DNA of 14,460 nucleotides from JAKPUX01 sp964436305 (GTDB taxonomy: Bacteria; Zhuqueibacterota; Zhuqueibacteria; Residuimicrobiales; Residuimicrobiaceae): the NCBI GenBank assembly GCA_964436305.1, contig CAYTCI010000092.1, positions 1-14,460 of the forward strand, read 5' to 3'. The first letter of the stretch is position 1, and each line of letters opens with the position of its first letter. Position numbers and translations under genes: made by a program. The notes under the pieces are model-generated. The model saw only the letters and a list, made by a program, of their open reading frames with translations. It was not told the DNA's origin and did not search any database. This document shows, piece after piece, positions 8,012 through 14,460 of the stretch.

Positions 8012-8563
8012 ATGAAATCGCCCCATGACATAACCAGCCCAAAAGGCGCCGAGCGCCGGTCCGGCATACTGACTGCCGCGAAATGGTGTTTTCTCAATTT
8101 TGGCTTTGCGAAAACCTCCTTCGAGGATATCGCAAAACGGGCAAGCATCTCGCGCACCTTGCTCTACCATCACTTCAGGAACAAGGAAGAGCTCTTTACC
8201 GCGGTATTTGCGGATTGGCTGCTTTCGCGACATCCTGCGGCTCAGAAGGCTGCCGCCGCTCCCGGAGATCCGTATCAACGATTGATCGAGGTGTGCAGAG
8301 TGCTGGTGCTGGAGCCCTGGGCTGATATGGTCGGCACGCCGATGGGGGGGGAATTCTTTGCGGCATGTGAACGCCTCGATCCCGAAATTGGGGCCCGGCA
8401 TCGCGAGGTCGCGATCGATAGTATCACGACCCTTGTTGGCAACCGGGAGGTCGCCGGGATTTTTCTTCTCTCCCTTGACGGACTTTTAGCAGACCAGCCT
8501 GCGGTCGACCAGCTCGAGCACCGAATCCACATTCTGGCGGCTCGTTTTGTCCAGTCAACATAA
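8012..8563 (+). CDS. TetR/AcrR family transcriptional regulator
   Basis: 183 residues, the usual size for the family. Residues 16-60 form the TetR DNA-binding domain: ILTAAKWCFLNFGFAKTSF, then DIAKRASISRTLLYHHF with the family's YxHFxxKEEL signature. The rest is a mostly helical ligand/dimer domain with no recognisable specificity. The gene is followed after 25 bases by the NAD(P)-binding protein gene, so the two form an operon that the regulator probably represses itself (inference from family habit). No SD precedes the ATG at 8012; see the promoter entry. The ligand cannot be predicted. Confidence 0.93.
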   Translation: MKSPHDITSPKGAERRSGILTAAKWCFLNFGFAKTSFEDIAKRASISRTLLYHHFRNKEELFTAVFADWLLSRHPAAQKAAAAPGDPYQRLIEVCRVLVLEPWADMVGTPMGGEFFAACERLDPEIGARHREVAIDSITTLVGNREVAGIFLLSLDGLLADQPAVDQLEHRIHILAARFVQST

Positions 8564-8588
8564 CCTTAATTATAACAAGGAAAAACTC

Positions 8589-9254
8589 ATGAAGATCATT
8601 CTCTTCGGTGCCTCCGGCATGGTCGGCGCCAGTGCCTTGCGCGAAGCTCTTGCTGCTCCGGAGGTGGAGTCGGTCCTGAGCGTCGGCAGACGCCCCAGCG
8701 GTGTCGACCACGCCAAGCTGCGCGAGCTGCTGCTGCCTGACCTGTTCGATTTTTCGGCTGTGGAGGAGCAGCTGACTGGCTATGAGGCCTGCATCTGGGC
8801 TATCGGCATCAGCTCGGTCGGACTCGATGAACAGGCCTACGCTCGCGTCACGGAGGAGCTGACCCTGCTCTGGGCCCGGGCGCTCCTGCGCCTGAATCCG
8901 GACCTCTCCTTCTGTTATTGCTCCGCTGCTGGCGCGGGTGGACGCTCCATGTGGGCAAGGGTCCGACAACGCGTCGAACAGGCCCTGCAAACCATGCCGC
9001 TCAAGCACGCCGGCGCGATCCGCCCCGCTTTTATCCGGCCAGGCCCCGGCATTCGCAGCCGCACCCCGGCGTATCAGGCTGGCATTACCCTGCTGCGCCC
9101 GCTCTTCTTTCTTTTCCCGCTGCTGGTGCGCGTCATGCCTTTTCTCTTCACCACTTCTGAAATCCTCGGCCGGGCCATGCTGCGCGTCGTGCAAGGGCAG
9201 GCGGACCAGTTCATTCTCGAGTCTTCGGACATCAACAGGGTCGGAAAAAAGTGA
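8589..9254 (+). CDS. NAD(P)-binding Rossmann protein, epimerase/atypical SDR-like
   Basis: 221 residues. The N-terminus MKIILFGASGMVGASAL carries the dinucleotide-binding GxxGxxG (G7, G10, G13). Residues 109-135 (YCSAAGAGG, then MWARVRQRVE) occupy the active-site region. The usual YxxxK is replaced by WARVR, which as I recall is normal for a group of small bacterial epimerase-like proteins. IRPAFIRPGPG follows, and a hydrophobic segment at 168-188 may touch the membrane. The ATG at 8589 is preferred over the in-frame ATG at 8547 because AAGGA at 8577-8581 sits 7 bases upstream and the fold begins there. It is probably an oxidoreductase; the substrate is unknown. It is co-transcribed with the TetR-type gene and its TGA abuts the ATG of the following pseudogene. 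Confidence 0.88.
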   Translation: MKIILFGASGMVGASALREALAAPEVESVLSVGRRPSGVDHAKLRELLLPDLFDFSAVEEQLTGYEACIWAIGISSVGLDEQAYARVTEELTLLWARALLRLNPDLSFCYCSAAGAGGRSMWARVRQRVEQALQTMPLKHAGAIRPAFIRPGPGIRSRTPAYQAGITLLRPLFFLFPLLVRVMPFLFTTSEILGRAMLRVVQGQADQFILESSDINRVGKK

Positions 9255-9597
9255 ATGCAAGATCTGGAGGAGGAGGTCATTTTGGTAACCGGCGCCACCG
9301 ATGGCATTGGCATAGCGGCGGAATTCAGCTCCCTGCATGAGCGGATCGATGTTCTGGTCAACGACGCCGGCGCCGTCTTCAGGTTACCGGTTTGGGGACC
9401 GGACTACATCGAACGGACCTTTGCCCTCCATCATCTCGCCGGTTTCCTGCCCATGACCTCGTTTAAGGTCCAATTCTGCACAACACCCGGCTCGTGTGGC
9501 CTATCTGGCCGACCCGAAGCTGTGATTTCTAGTGCCGACCCCAATCCGCACGTCCCACGACGATGCCTTGAAAAACTATACGTTATGGCTTACATGA
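9255..9597 (+). pseudogene. Decayed short-chain dehydrogenase (retinol-dehydrogenase-like)
   Basis: The first frame keeps ILVTGATDGIG, the SDR cofactor loop, then jumps directly to HERIDVLVNDAGAVF (the normal NNAG motif with one change) and FALHHLAGFLPMT. In an intact SDR about 65 residues lie between these two motifs, and the catalytic YxxxK region should follow, but neither is present. Downstream, C-terminal-like pieces appear in another frame: ARVAYLADPKL ending in a stop at about 9528, then SHDDALKNYTLWLT ending at TGA 9595-9597. Several deletions and at least one frame change are needed, so it is not functional. It begins right after the TGA of the epimerase-like gene and was probably the third gene of that operon. 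A GGAGGAGGAGG run at 9266-9276 lies inside the frame. Confidence 0.8.
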
Positions 9598-9734
9598 CGT
9601 CAGCAAAAAAGGTCAATGCCAGTGCAAAACTGGGTGTTAATAATTTTACATCTTTCTGTATTGTACAAGGATAATTTGCAGCTCAAAATCTCATCCTGTT
9701 CAGTTGCACAATAAAATTTGCAGCCTCTGTGCAG

Positions 9735-9753
9735 GCGAATGGGGAGCATTCGC
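9735..9753. other. Small perfect hairpin
   Basis: GCGAATG (9735-9741) and CATTCGC (9747-9753) are perfectly complementary around a 5-base loop. No T-run follows. It may be residual structure at the end of the decayed operon; no role can be assigned. Confidence 0.4.
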
Positions 9754-9819
9754 AGAAGTCGTGTAACTCAGGAATCTGCTTGATTGCTGCGTTAAAATTA
9801 CGTACTTTATAGTTCATTC

Positions 9820-9857
9820 GGGCCTGTAGCTCAACGGCAGAGCAATGGACTCATAAT
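9820..9857 (+). pseudogene. tRNA remnant with CAT anticodon (Met or Ile2), 5' half only
   Basis: The sequence opens with an acceptor 5' strand GGGCCTG (9820-9826), TA, a D arm GCTC/GAGC closing the loop AACGGCA (9829-9843), the anticodon 5' strand ATGGA (9845-9849) and the loop CTCATAA (9850-9856) with anticodon CAT at 9852-9854. This is what bacterial elongator tRNA-Met looks like. The expected TCCAT strand and T arm do not follow. A degenerate acceptor 3' strand (CAGGACT, 9880-9886, pairing 6 of 7 including one G-T) may survive, which would make the whole about 70 bases long with a ruined middle. It is probably non-functional. The break at the anticodon loop lies at the border of the AT-rich cassette. 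Confidence 0.65.
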
Positions 9858-9927
9858 ACTTTGCCTGCGAAAGCCCGACCAGGACTTCCCAATATCAATT
9901 TTTACAAATAGCTGTATTCAAAAGACT

Positions 9928-9985
9928 AAGCCCGGACGAACGAAGAGGCGATTTTGATCCTTTTCGATGCTTTTCGGGCTTTTTT
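9928..9985 (+). terminator. Intrinsic terminator-like nested hairpin
   Basis: AAGCCCG (9928-9934) pairs with CGGGCTT (9975-9981). Inside it CGAAGAGG (9941-9948) pairs with CCTTTTCG (9959-9966) with one G-T pair and a 10-base loop. The T-run continues to 9985. It would stop plus-strand transcription coming from the tRNA or the decayed operon before the AbiE cassette. Confidence 0.55.
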
Positions 9986-10005
9986 ACTTTATTTTGATCT
10001 AAACA

Positions 10006-10023
10006 TGGCACAAATCTGGCACA
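10006..10023. repeat. Tandem TGGCACA motif, left border of the cassette
   Basis: TGGCACAAATCTGGCACA consists of two TGGCACA heptamers whose starts are 11 bases apart. A diverged copy (15 of 18 identical) in the same orientation lies at 14285-14302, beyond the helicase gene. Short tandem direct repeats of this kind are typical of integrase arm-binding sites, but no integrase is in the window, so this is suggestive only. Confidence 0.45.
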
Positions 10024-10162
10024 GGAAGATCGATTTTACTTTGATCAAGAAAGCTGTAATTTATGAAATTATAGTGACTTAGCATTTTCTGCTGTTCAGT
10101 GATCGACGCAAGCCCTCAATTTCCCGTCATGAATAAAATTCTACGTTTTGATATTTTTATTC

Positions 10163-10191
10163 TTGATAAATGATTTCTAAACATGTATATT
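10163..10191 (+). promoter_or_regulatory. Promoter of the AbiEi-AbiEii-primase/helicase cassette
   Basis: TTGATA (10163-10168) is followed after 17 bases by TATATT (10186-10191); each hexamer matches the sigma-70 consensus at 5 of 6 positions. Transcription should start near 10198, about 20 bases before the ATG. AGGA (10207-10210) lies 7 bases before the start codon. Confidence 0.7.
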
Positions 10192-10220
10192 TCCTAAAAA
10201 TTGTTTAGGATGTATACATG
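10182..10220. promoter_or_regulatory. 17-base inverted repeat, probable AbiEi operator
   Basis: The left arm CATGTATATTTCCTAAA (10182-10198) and right arm 10204-10220 are complementary at 15 of 17 positions around a 5-base centre. The repeat covers the -10 hexamer, the predicted transcription start, the SD and the start codon of the AbiEi-like gene. AbiEi antitoxins of other bacteria are known to bind inverted repeats in their own promoter and repress it, so this is the expected site. Only the right arm would lie in the transcript, so it acts as DNA rather than as an RNA hairpin. Confidence 0.75.
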
Positions 10221-10829
10221 ACAAAATCGTATAAAATATCTGAAGATAGCCTCTATCAGATTGCAGCGAGCCAGGCGGGATATTTCACAACTGGTCAAGC
10301 TATCAAGGCGGGTTTTCAGGATAGCACTCACCCTTACCACGTTCGTACCGGAAGCTGGAGAAGGGAATGGCGTGGCATTTACCGTCTGGCTCGATATCCG
10401 AATTCAGACGATAGTCACTATGTCCTTTGGTCGCTTTGGTCACGCAATCGCGAGGGTATTCCTCAGGGTATTTATTCGCATGAAACCGCGCTCGCACTTT
10501 ATGATCTTACTGATGTAATGCCGGCTAAAATACATATGACGGTGCCTCGCAGTTTTAGGAGACATAGTCAAGTTCCGCAAGTACTTGATCTTCATTTTGG
10601 TCAAATCCTCTCGAATGAAATCGAAGAGCGAGAAGGCTATCGAGTAACAAAACCAATGCGTACAATAATAGATCTGGCTCTCGAGGAATTGATTTCATCA
10701 GAGATAATTAATCAAGCGCTTCGCGAAGGAAAACAGCGTGGACTTATAACCCATTCTGTTGTGGATTCATATCTTTCAAAATCGTTTGTAAATGATAAAG
10801 TACGAACTATTATAAGAGGTATTTTTTGA
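10218..10829 (+). CDS. AbiEi-like antitoxin/repressor of a type IV toxin-antitoxin system
   Basis: 203 residues. Residues 8-60 form the N-terminal winged-helix domain of AbiEi-type proteins (AGYFTTGQAIKAGF, then WRREWRGIYRLARYP). A second domain follows, with the family's SHETALALYDLTD (88-100), a PAKIHMTVP strand (102-110) and RVTKPMRTIIDLA (142-154). By family knowledge AbiEi represses its own operon and counters the AbiEii toxin without a stable protein complex (type IV). The start ATG 10218 is set by AGGA at 10207 and by the operator overlapping it. It overlaps the next gene by 4 bases (TTGA), indicating translational coupling. The DNA is AT-rich compared with the genes to the left, which points to horizontal acquisition. 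Confidence 0.9.
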   Translation: MTKSYKISEDSLYQIAASQAGYFTTGQAIKAGFQDSTHPYHVRTGSWRREWRGIYRLARYPNSDDSHYVLWSLWSRNREGIPQGIYSHETALALYDLTDVMPAKIHMTVPRSFRRHSQVPQVLDLHFGQILSNEIEEREGYRVTKPMRTIIDLALEELISSEIINQALREGKQRGLITHSVVDSYLSKSFVNDKVRTIIRGIF

Positions 10830-11698
10830 GCACCCTGCAGAAATACACAGCAGCGGCTGGGTTGCGGATGGCGCTTGAGGATCGTTTGAAGCAGATTGCT
10901 GTCATGGAAAACCTGGATATTATGCGATTGAGAAAACAAGTCGCTTTTGACAGGTTTCTTGCACGATTGTTCAGCCAAAACGGATCAGATGTTTTTGTTC
11001 TTAAGGGTGGATATTCTCTCGAGCTTCGTTTGCATAGAGCTCGAACGACCAAAGATATTGACCTGGCCATTAGCGATAGAACGACTCTATTTGAATTCAC
11101 TGAAGAATCAATGCGTATGCTGATTCAAAAGCATATAGAAGTAGATCTCGGTGATTTTTTTAATTATTCCATTGGCATGGCAATCCTTGATCTGGAAAAC
11201 GCTCCTTACGGAGGATACCGCTTCCCAGTCGATTGTAATATGGCGGGTCGGAGATTCACTCGTTTCAATATTGATGTCGCTGCTGGAGATGCATGGATCG
11301 AACCTCACCAAAGGATCGAACTTCATCATTGGCTTGATTTTGCAGGAATTTCTTCATTGGCCATTTTAGCGATTAGTCCAGAACAGCAATTCGCGGAAAA
11401 ATATCATTCTTATTCATTACCGAGACAAACGATAAACTCGCGAGCTAAAGATCTTGTTGATATGGTACTTCTTATCGAAAATAGCAAAATGAATTCGATT
11501 CTGTTGCGCGATGCGGTAAACAAAACATTTCAAAGAAGAAAGACCCATGACAGGCCTTCAGAATTAGAGGATCCTCCTAAATCATGGGCAATCCAATTTG
11601 CCAGAATGACTGCGGAATGTGGGATAGCAAGTGACCTAGAAAAGGCTATTGATAAAGTTCGTAAATTTTGTATCATTCACTCAATTTTTGCATTATAG
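10826..11698 (+). CDS. AbiEii-like nucleotidyltransferase toxin
   Basis: 290 residues. The nucleotidyltransferase core shows LKGGYSLELR (59-68), RTTKDIDL (73-80, metal-binding D77 and D79), a third acidic residue in FNIDVAAGD (D150), then FAEKYHSYSLPR (189-200) and SRAKDLVDM (205-213), the conserved AbiEii C-terminal signature. All expected catalytic residues are present, so the toxin looks active. Family members cause growth arrest in phage abortive infection; some relatives add nucleotides to the tRNA 3' end. The TTG start at 10826 is chosen because it overlaps the antitoxin stop (TTGA) and AGAGG at 10815-10819 lies 6 bases upstream; the next in-frame ATG is at 10868. The primase-helicase gene follows after 51 bases with no terminator between. 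Confidence 0.9.
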   Translation: MSTLQKYTAAAGLRMALEDRLKQIAVMENLDIMRLRKQVAFDRFLARLFSQNGSDVFVLKGGYSLELRLHRARTTKDIDLAISDRTTLFEFTEESMRMLIQKHIEVDLGDFFNYSIGMAILDLENAPYGGYRFPVDCNMAGRRFTRFNIDVAAGDAWIEPHQRIELHHWLDFAGISSLAILAISPEQQFAEKYHSYSLPRQTINSRAKDLVDMVLLIENSKMNSILLRDAVNKTFQRRKTHDRPSELEDPPKSWAIQFARMTAECGIASDLEKAIDKVRKFCIIHSIFAL

Positions 11699-11749
11699 TT
11701 TTAGAGGTCATGGTATTTCCTAATTATTATTCGAGAACTGGGATCGCGC

Positions 11750-14185
11750 ATGTTTGATGGCCGTGAATCGCGTATCTCTGAAATAATGACTCGCTTATCG
11801 CAGCTTGAACGTGAAAAGCAAGTACTTACAGAAGAACTGAATTCTTTAAAAAGTGCCGAGTCAGCAAAGAAAACTCACGGGAAGCCGGTATCTGAATCTA
11901 CACCATCGACAACGGATTCAAGAATTTCACTTTTCTACGACTTGTTCAGTTGCCGAAAAGATGTTTTCCCGATTATGTGGGAAAATGTTGCTAAAGGTAC
12001 CAGGGGCTTTTCTCCCGCCTGTAAAAACGAATGGTTCCGGGGTGTCTGCAATAAGCCAAAAGTAAAATGTACCAATTGTCTCCATCGCGAATTCATTCCT
12101 TTAGATGAGTCGGTTATGCGGCGCCACCTTGAGGGTAAAATAATCATTGGGACCTATACAATTCGCGAAAATGATACCTGCACCTTTCTGGCTGCTGATT
12201 TTGATAAAGAACAATGGCAACAAGATGTTCTCGCGTACAAGATGGCCGGCAAAGAGTTGGGTATCAATATAGCCGTAGAGCGCTCTCGGTCCGGCAACGG
12301 TGCTCATGCCTGGATATTTTTTCAGGATCCTATTCAAGCGCGACTAGCCCGGCAGCTGGGGACGATTATTTTAACGCGGGCTGTATCCGAGCGCTGCAGC
12401 ATCGCACTGGAAAGTTACGATCGCTTTTTCCCAAACCAGGATACGATACCCAAAGGAGGCTTTGGCAATCTTATTGCTTTACCTTTACAACGAGTGCCAA
12501 GGAAAAACGGTAATACCGTTTTTGTCGATGATGACTTTTCACCTTATCCAGAGCAATGGAGCTATCTCGCCGGCATCCATTTGTTGTCTAGGAAAGAGGT
12601 AAGTGAAATAGTTGACAGATATGTGCTAAAGCCGTTCATACCTGATGATGCAAATGAGGCTGACGTTGAGCAGGCAGCAACACTCCTTCAAGACCCCACT
12701 TGTCGGCTAGTAAATATTTATCAAGGTAAAGTCGAGGTTGAGTTCAGCCGGCATTTGGCCATACATCTTACCGATCTGCCATCAAAGTTGATTGCTGCCT
12801 TGAGGAGATTGGCGACATTTGCGAATCCAAAATTCTTTGAAGCGCAAAGGCTTCGATTTTCAACCTGGAACATACCTCGATACATTTGTTGCGCTGAATT
12901 AAATGGTAACAAACTAATTCTCCCTCGCGGGTTATACGACGAATGTCTTGACTTACTGGGAAGAGCCGGAGCAAAAGTGATTCTAGTTGATAAACGGCAT
13001 CAATACCCAACTATTTCTGTATCATTTAATGGTGAGCTGCTGCCGGATCAAATCAAAGCATTTACAACTCTATCCACGCAAAGGTCTGGAGTTTTTGTCG
13101 CGCCTCCAGGCTCCGGCAAAACAGTTATCGCCTGTTCTTTAATTGCAGAGCGAAAGCTGCCGACATTAATACTGGTTCATCGAAAGCAGTTGGTCGAGCA
13201 GTGGAAAACAAGACTGACGGAGTTCCTTTACCTTGACAAGAAGTCAATTGGAATTTTTGGTGTTGAGGAGAAAAAACGGACTGGTATTATCGATATTGGC
13301 ATGCTCCAGACTATCTCCAAGACGAAGAATGAAAATAGCGTGCTGGATATGTATGGTCTTGTCATAATTGATGAATGTCATCATGTACCTGCTGCTTCCT
13401 TTGAATCGGTTTTAAAAAGGATATCGGCGCTCCATTTTGTCGGTTTAACGGCCACGCCTTACCGCAAAGATGGCCATCAGGCGATCATTCACATGCAATG
13501 CGGCCCTATAGTGTCAACGATGGCCGAAACACAAGCTCAAATTGATTTAATTAAAAAAGTAGTGATCCGGGAGACAAATTTTTGTTTACCCGCTGATGCA
13601 CCGCCCCAACCGGCGATCCATCAAATTTGGGAATGGTTGGTGCAGGATCAAGACCGTCTACGACTTGTGGCCATGGATGTTATTCAAGCGCTTAAGCAGA
13701 AAAGATTTCCTCTTATTCTTTCGGATAGGAAAGACCATCTGGAGTCGTTATATATCGAGATATGCAAAAACACGATTGAAGTAGTCCCCAAAGGCTATAT
13801 CCTTACAAGTGATACAGGCAAACGAGAGAGAAACAAAATATTACAGGAAATAAAAGCTATGCTCTCTATTGATCAATGCCCATTCCTCTTGTCCACAGGA
13901 TCATTGATCGGTGAGGGTTTCGATCTGCCGGAATTGTCAGCGCTGTTTTTAGCCATGCCCCTTTCATTCAAAGGCAGGTTAATTCAATACGCAGGTCGCC
14001 TTCATCGTGTAAGTTCTGGAAAACGCGAAGTTATTATTTACGACTATATTGATAAAAGTCTTGCCTTGGGAATTACTATGTTTCGTAAAAGACTCACTAC
14101 GTATCGAAAAATGGGATATACAATTACTTTTGCTGATGGCTCTCAGCTAGTTAAAAAAGTTAGAAAAGGCAAAAGAGTAAAATAA
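11750..14185 (+). CDS. Primase-helicase fusion: TOTE-type AEP domain plus superfamily 2 helicase
   Basis: 811 residues. Residues 8-37 form a coiled coil. Residues 58-275 look like the archaeo-eukaryotic primase (AEP) domain of TOTE conflict proteins: four cysteines (91, 100, 107, 110) that may bind zinc, LAADFD with D150 and D152 as the metal-binding DxD, and GNGAHAWIFF with H186 as the sxH motif. The helicase follows: ELLPDQIKAF (429-438), Walker A APPGSGKT (451-458), DECHH (541-545), LTATP (566-570), GEGFDLP (721-727) and QYAGRLHR (746-753). All motifs are intact. It probably primes or extends and unwinds nucleic acid; a defence or mobile-element role is inferred from the family name and from AbiE next door. 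TOTE proteins often come with a nuclease, and none is seen at this C-terminus, which ends in a basic tail. A weak SD (GGGA, 11740-11743) precedes the ATG. Confidence 0.85.
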   Translation: MFDGRESRISEIMTRLSQLEREKQVLTEELNSLKSAESAKKTHGKPVSESTPSTTDSRISLFYDLFSCRKDVFPIMWENVAKGTRGFSPACKNEWFRGVCNKPKVKCTNCLHREFIPLDESVMRRHLEGKIIIGTYTIRENDTCTFLAADFDKEQWQQDVLAYKMAGKELGINIAVERSRSGNGAHAWIFFQDPIQARLARQLGTIILTRAVSERCSIALESYDRFFPNQDTIPKGGFGNLIALPLQRVPRKNGNTVFVDDDFSPYPEQWSYLAGIHLLSRKEVSEIVDRYVLKPFIPDDANEADVEQAATLLQDPTCRLVNIYQGKVEVEFSRHLAIHLTDLPSKLIAALRRLATFANPKFFEAQRLRFSTWNIPRYICCAELNGNKLILPRGLYDECLDLLGRAGAKVILVDKRHQYPTISVSFNGELLPDQIKAFTTLSTQRSGVFVAPPGSGKTVIACSLIAERKLPTLILVHRKQLVEQWKTRLTEFLYLDKKSIGIFGVEEKKRTGIIDIGMLQTISKTKNENSVLDMYGLVIIDECHHVPAASFESVLKRISALHFVGLTATPYRKDGHQAIIHMQCGPIVSTMAETQAQIDLIKKVVIRETNFCLPADAPPQPAIHQIWEWLVQDQDRLRLVAMDVIQALKQKRFPLILSDRKDHLESLYIEICKNTIEVVPKGYILTSDTGKRERNKILQEIKAMLSIDQCPFLLSTGSLIGEGFDLPELSALFLAMPLSFKGRLIQYAGRLHRVSSGKREVIIYDYIDKSLALGITMFRKRLTTYRKMGYTITFADGSQLVKKVRKGKRVK

Positions 14186-14460
14186 TAGATGGGAACAAAT
14201 AGACTATGTTGTTGGATTTCTATCGTCTTCCTGGAGTTTACCAGAATACACAACTCATTTGCTATGCATAATTTTTTTCAAAAGTGGCTCACATCTGGCG
14301 CAATAGGTAATCCAGTGATTTTTTATTGGTTTTCCTGAAAAGTATTTGACGCTTGCATAAAAGTTGGCCTTCTTAATTTAAAAATTCACTTGAAAATATC
14401 ATTCCAGTTTTGTACTTTATTATTGAAATTTATGATTTTATGTTCGAATGAACACTTGCC
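14186..14460. other. AT-rich 3' flank of the cassette
   Basis: 275 bases with no gene. It contains the diverged TGGC-type repeat at 14285-14302 and AT-rich sequence. I see no convincing terminator, no tRNA 3' half and no integrase. The right limit of the AT-rich region is not reached within the window. Confidence 0.6.
14285..14302. repeat. Diverged TGGC-type direct repeat, right side of the cassette
   Basis: TGGCTCACATCTGGCGCA matches the motif at 10006-10023 at 15 of 18 positions, in the same orientation and with the same 11-base internal period. The pair brackets the three-gene cassette. In an all-against-all comparison a 15/18 match can arise by chance; the shared tandem structure and the position are what make it notable. 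Confidence 0.4.

Larger units (their letters stand above)
9598..10217. other. Intergenic region at the change from GC-rich to AT-rich DNA
   Basis: 620 bases with no intact gene. In order it holds a perfect 7-base hairpin (9735-9753), a broken tRNA (9820-9857), a terminator-like nested hairpin (9928-9985), a tandem TGGCACA motif (10006-10023) and the promoter and operator of the AbiEi-like gene (10163-10220). By eye, base composition changes from GC-rich to AT-rich between about 9600 and 9700. I find no integrase gene and no ORF with a family signature here. Confidence 0.7.

Noticed and set aside
8547..8588. Upstream start for the NAD(P)-binding protein (overlapping the regulator gene)
   Set aside because: The 14 extra residues are outside the Rossmann fold, and the start at 8589 has a well-placed SD.
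6077..9944. Shared 12-mer CGGACGAACGAA at 6077-6088 and 9933-9944, each beside a terminator
   Set aside because: A few 12-base matches are expected by chance in a window of this size, and the surrounding sequence does not match.
9850..10217. Group I intron interrupting the tRNA at its anticodon loop
   Set aside because: I find neither the conserved intron core nor a tRNA 3' exon downstream within the window.
14186..14460. Terminator or start of another gene after the helicase
   Set aside because: No stem followed by a T-run and no frame with an SD or a motif could be supported; the sequence is simply AT-rich.

Overview
The window has two parts that differ in base composition. Positions 1 to about 9600 are clearly GC-rich. 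From about 9600 to the end the DNA is AT-rich, with different codon use. The GC-rich host part carries a huge secreted repeat protein ending in an NYPNPFNP-type C-terminal domain, the sorting/FlgD-like tail common in the FCB group and related candidate phyla (Ignavibacteria, Calditrichota, KSB1, Zixibacteria and others). I infer a bacterium of that broad kind; the sequence does not allow a finer call.

Layout: (1) 3-5990 (+) is the 3' part of a giant surface protein, open at the left edge. It contains three SdrD_B-like domains, ten domains of about 115-125 residues, a GEVEDY domain, an FN3-like domain and a C-terminal sorting tail. (2) 5991-6141 holds a GC-rich hairpin and a bidirectional terminator shared with the convergent next gene. 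(3) 6142-7674 (-) is a membrane protein fusing a DoxX-like four-helix domain to a predicted alpha/beta barrel, with its own promoter. (4) 7675-8011 is intergenic and holds a short tandem GC-rich repeat and a promoter. (5) 8012-9254 (+) is a two-gene operon of a TetR-type regulator and a small NAD(P)-binding Rossmann protein, followed directly by a decayed short-chain dehydrogenase pseudogene (9255-9597).

The composition changes near 9600. A broken tRNA with a CAT anticodon (5' half intact) lies at 9820-9857, then a terminator and a tandem TGGCACA motif. The rest, 10218-14185 (+), is a compact three-gene accessory cassette: an AbiEi-like antitoxin/repressor, an AbiEii-like nucleotidyltransferase toxin overlapping it by 4 bases, and an 811-residue protein fusing a primase (AEP, TOTE-conflict type) to a superfamily 2 helicase. 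A strong promoter overlapped by a 17-base inverted repeat sits in front of the first gene, so the cassette is probably self-repressed by AbiEi. A diverged copy of the TGGCACA-type motif lies beyond its 3' end.

The most interesting points are the linked AbiE plus primase-helicase cassette beside a tRNA remnant, and the exact in-register duplication of a six-domain block (about 2.1 kb) in the surface protein.
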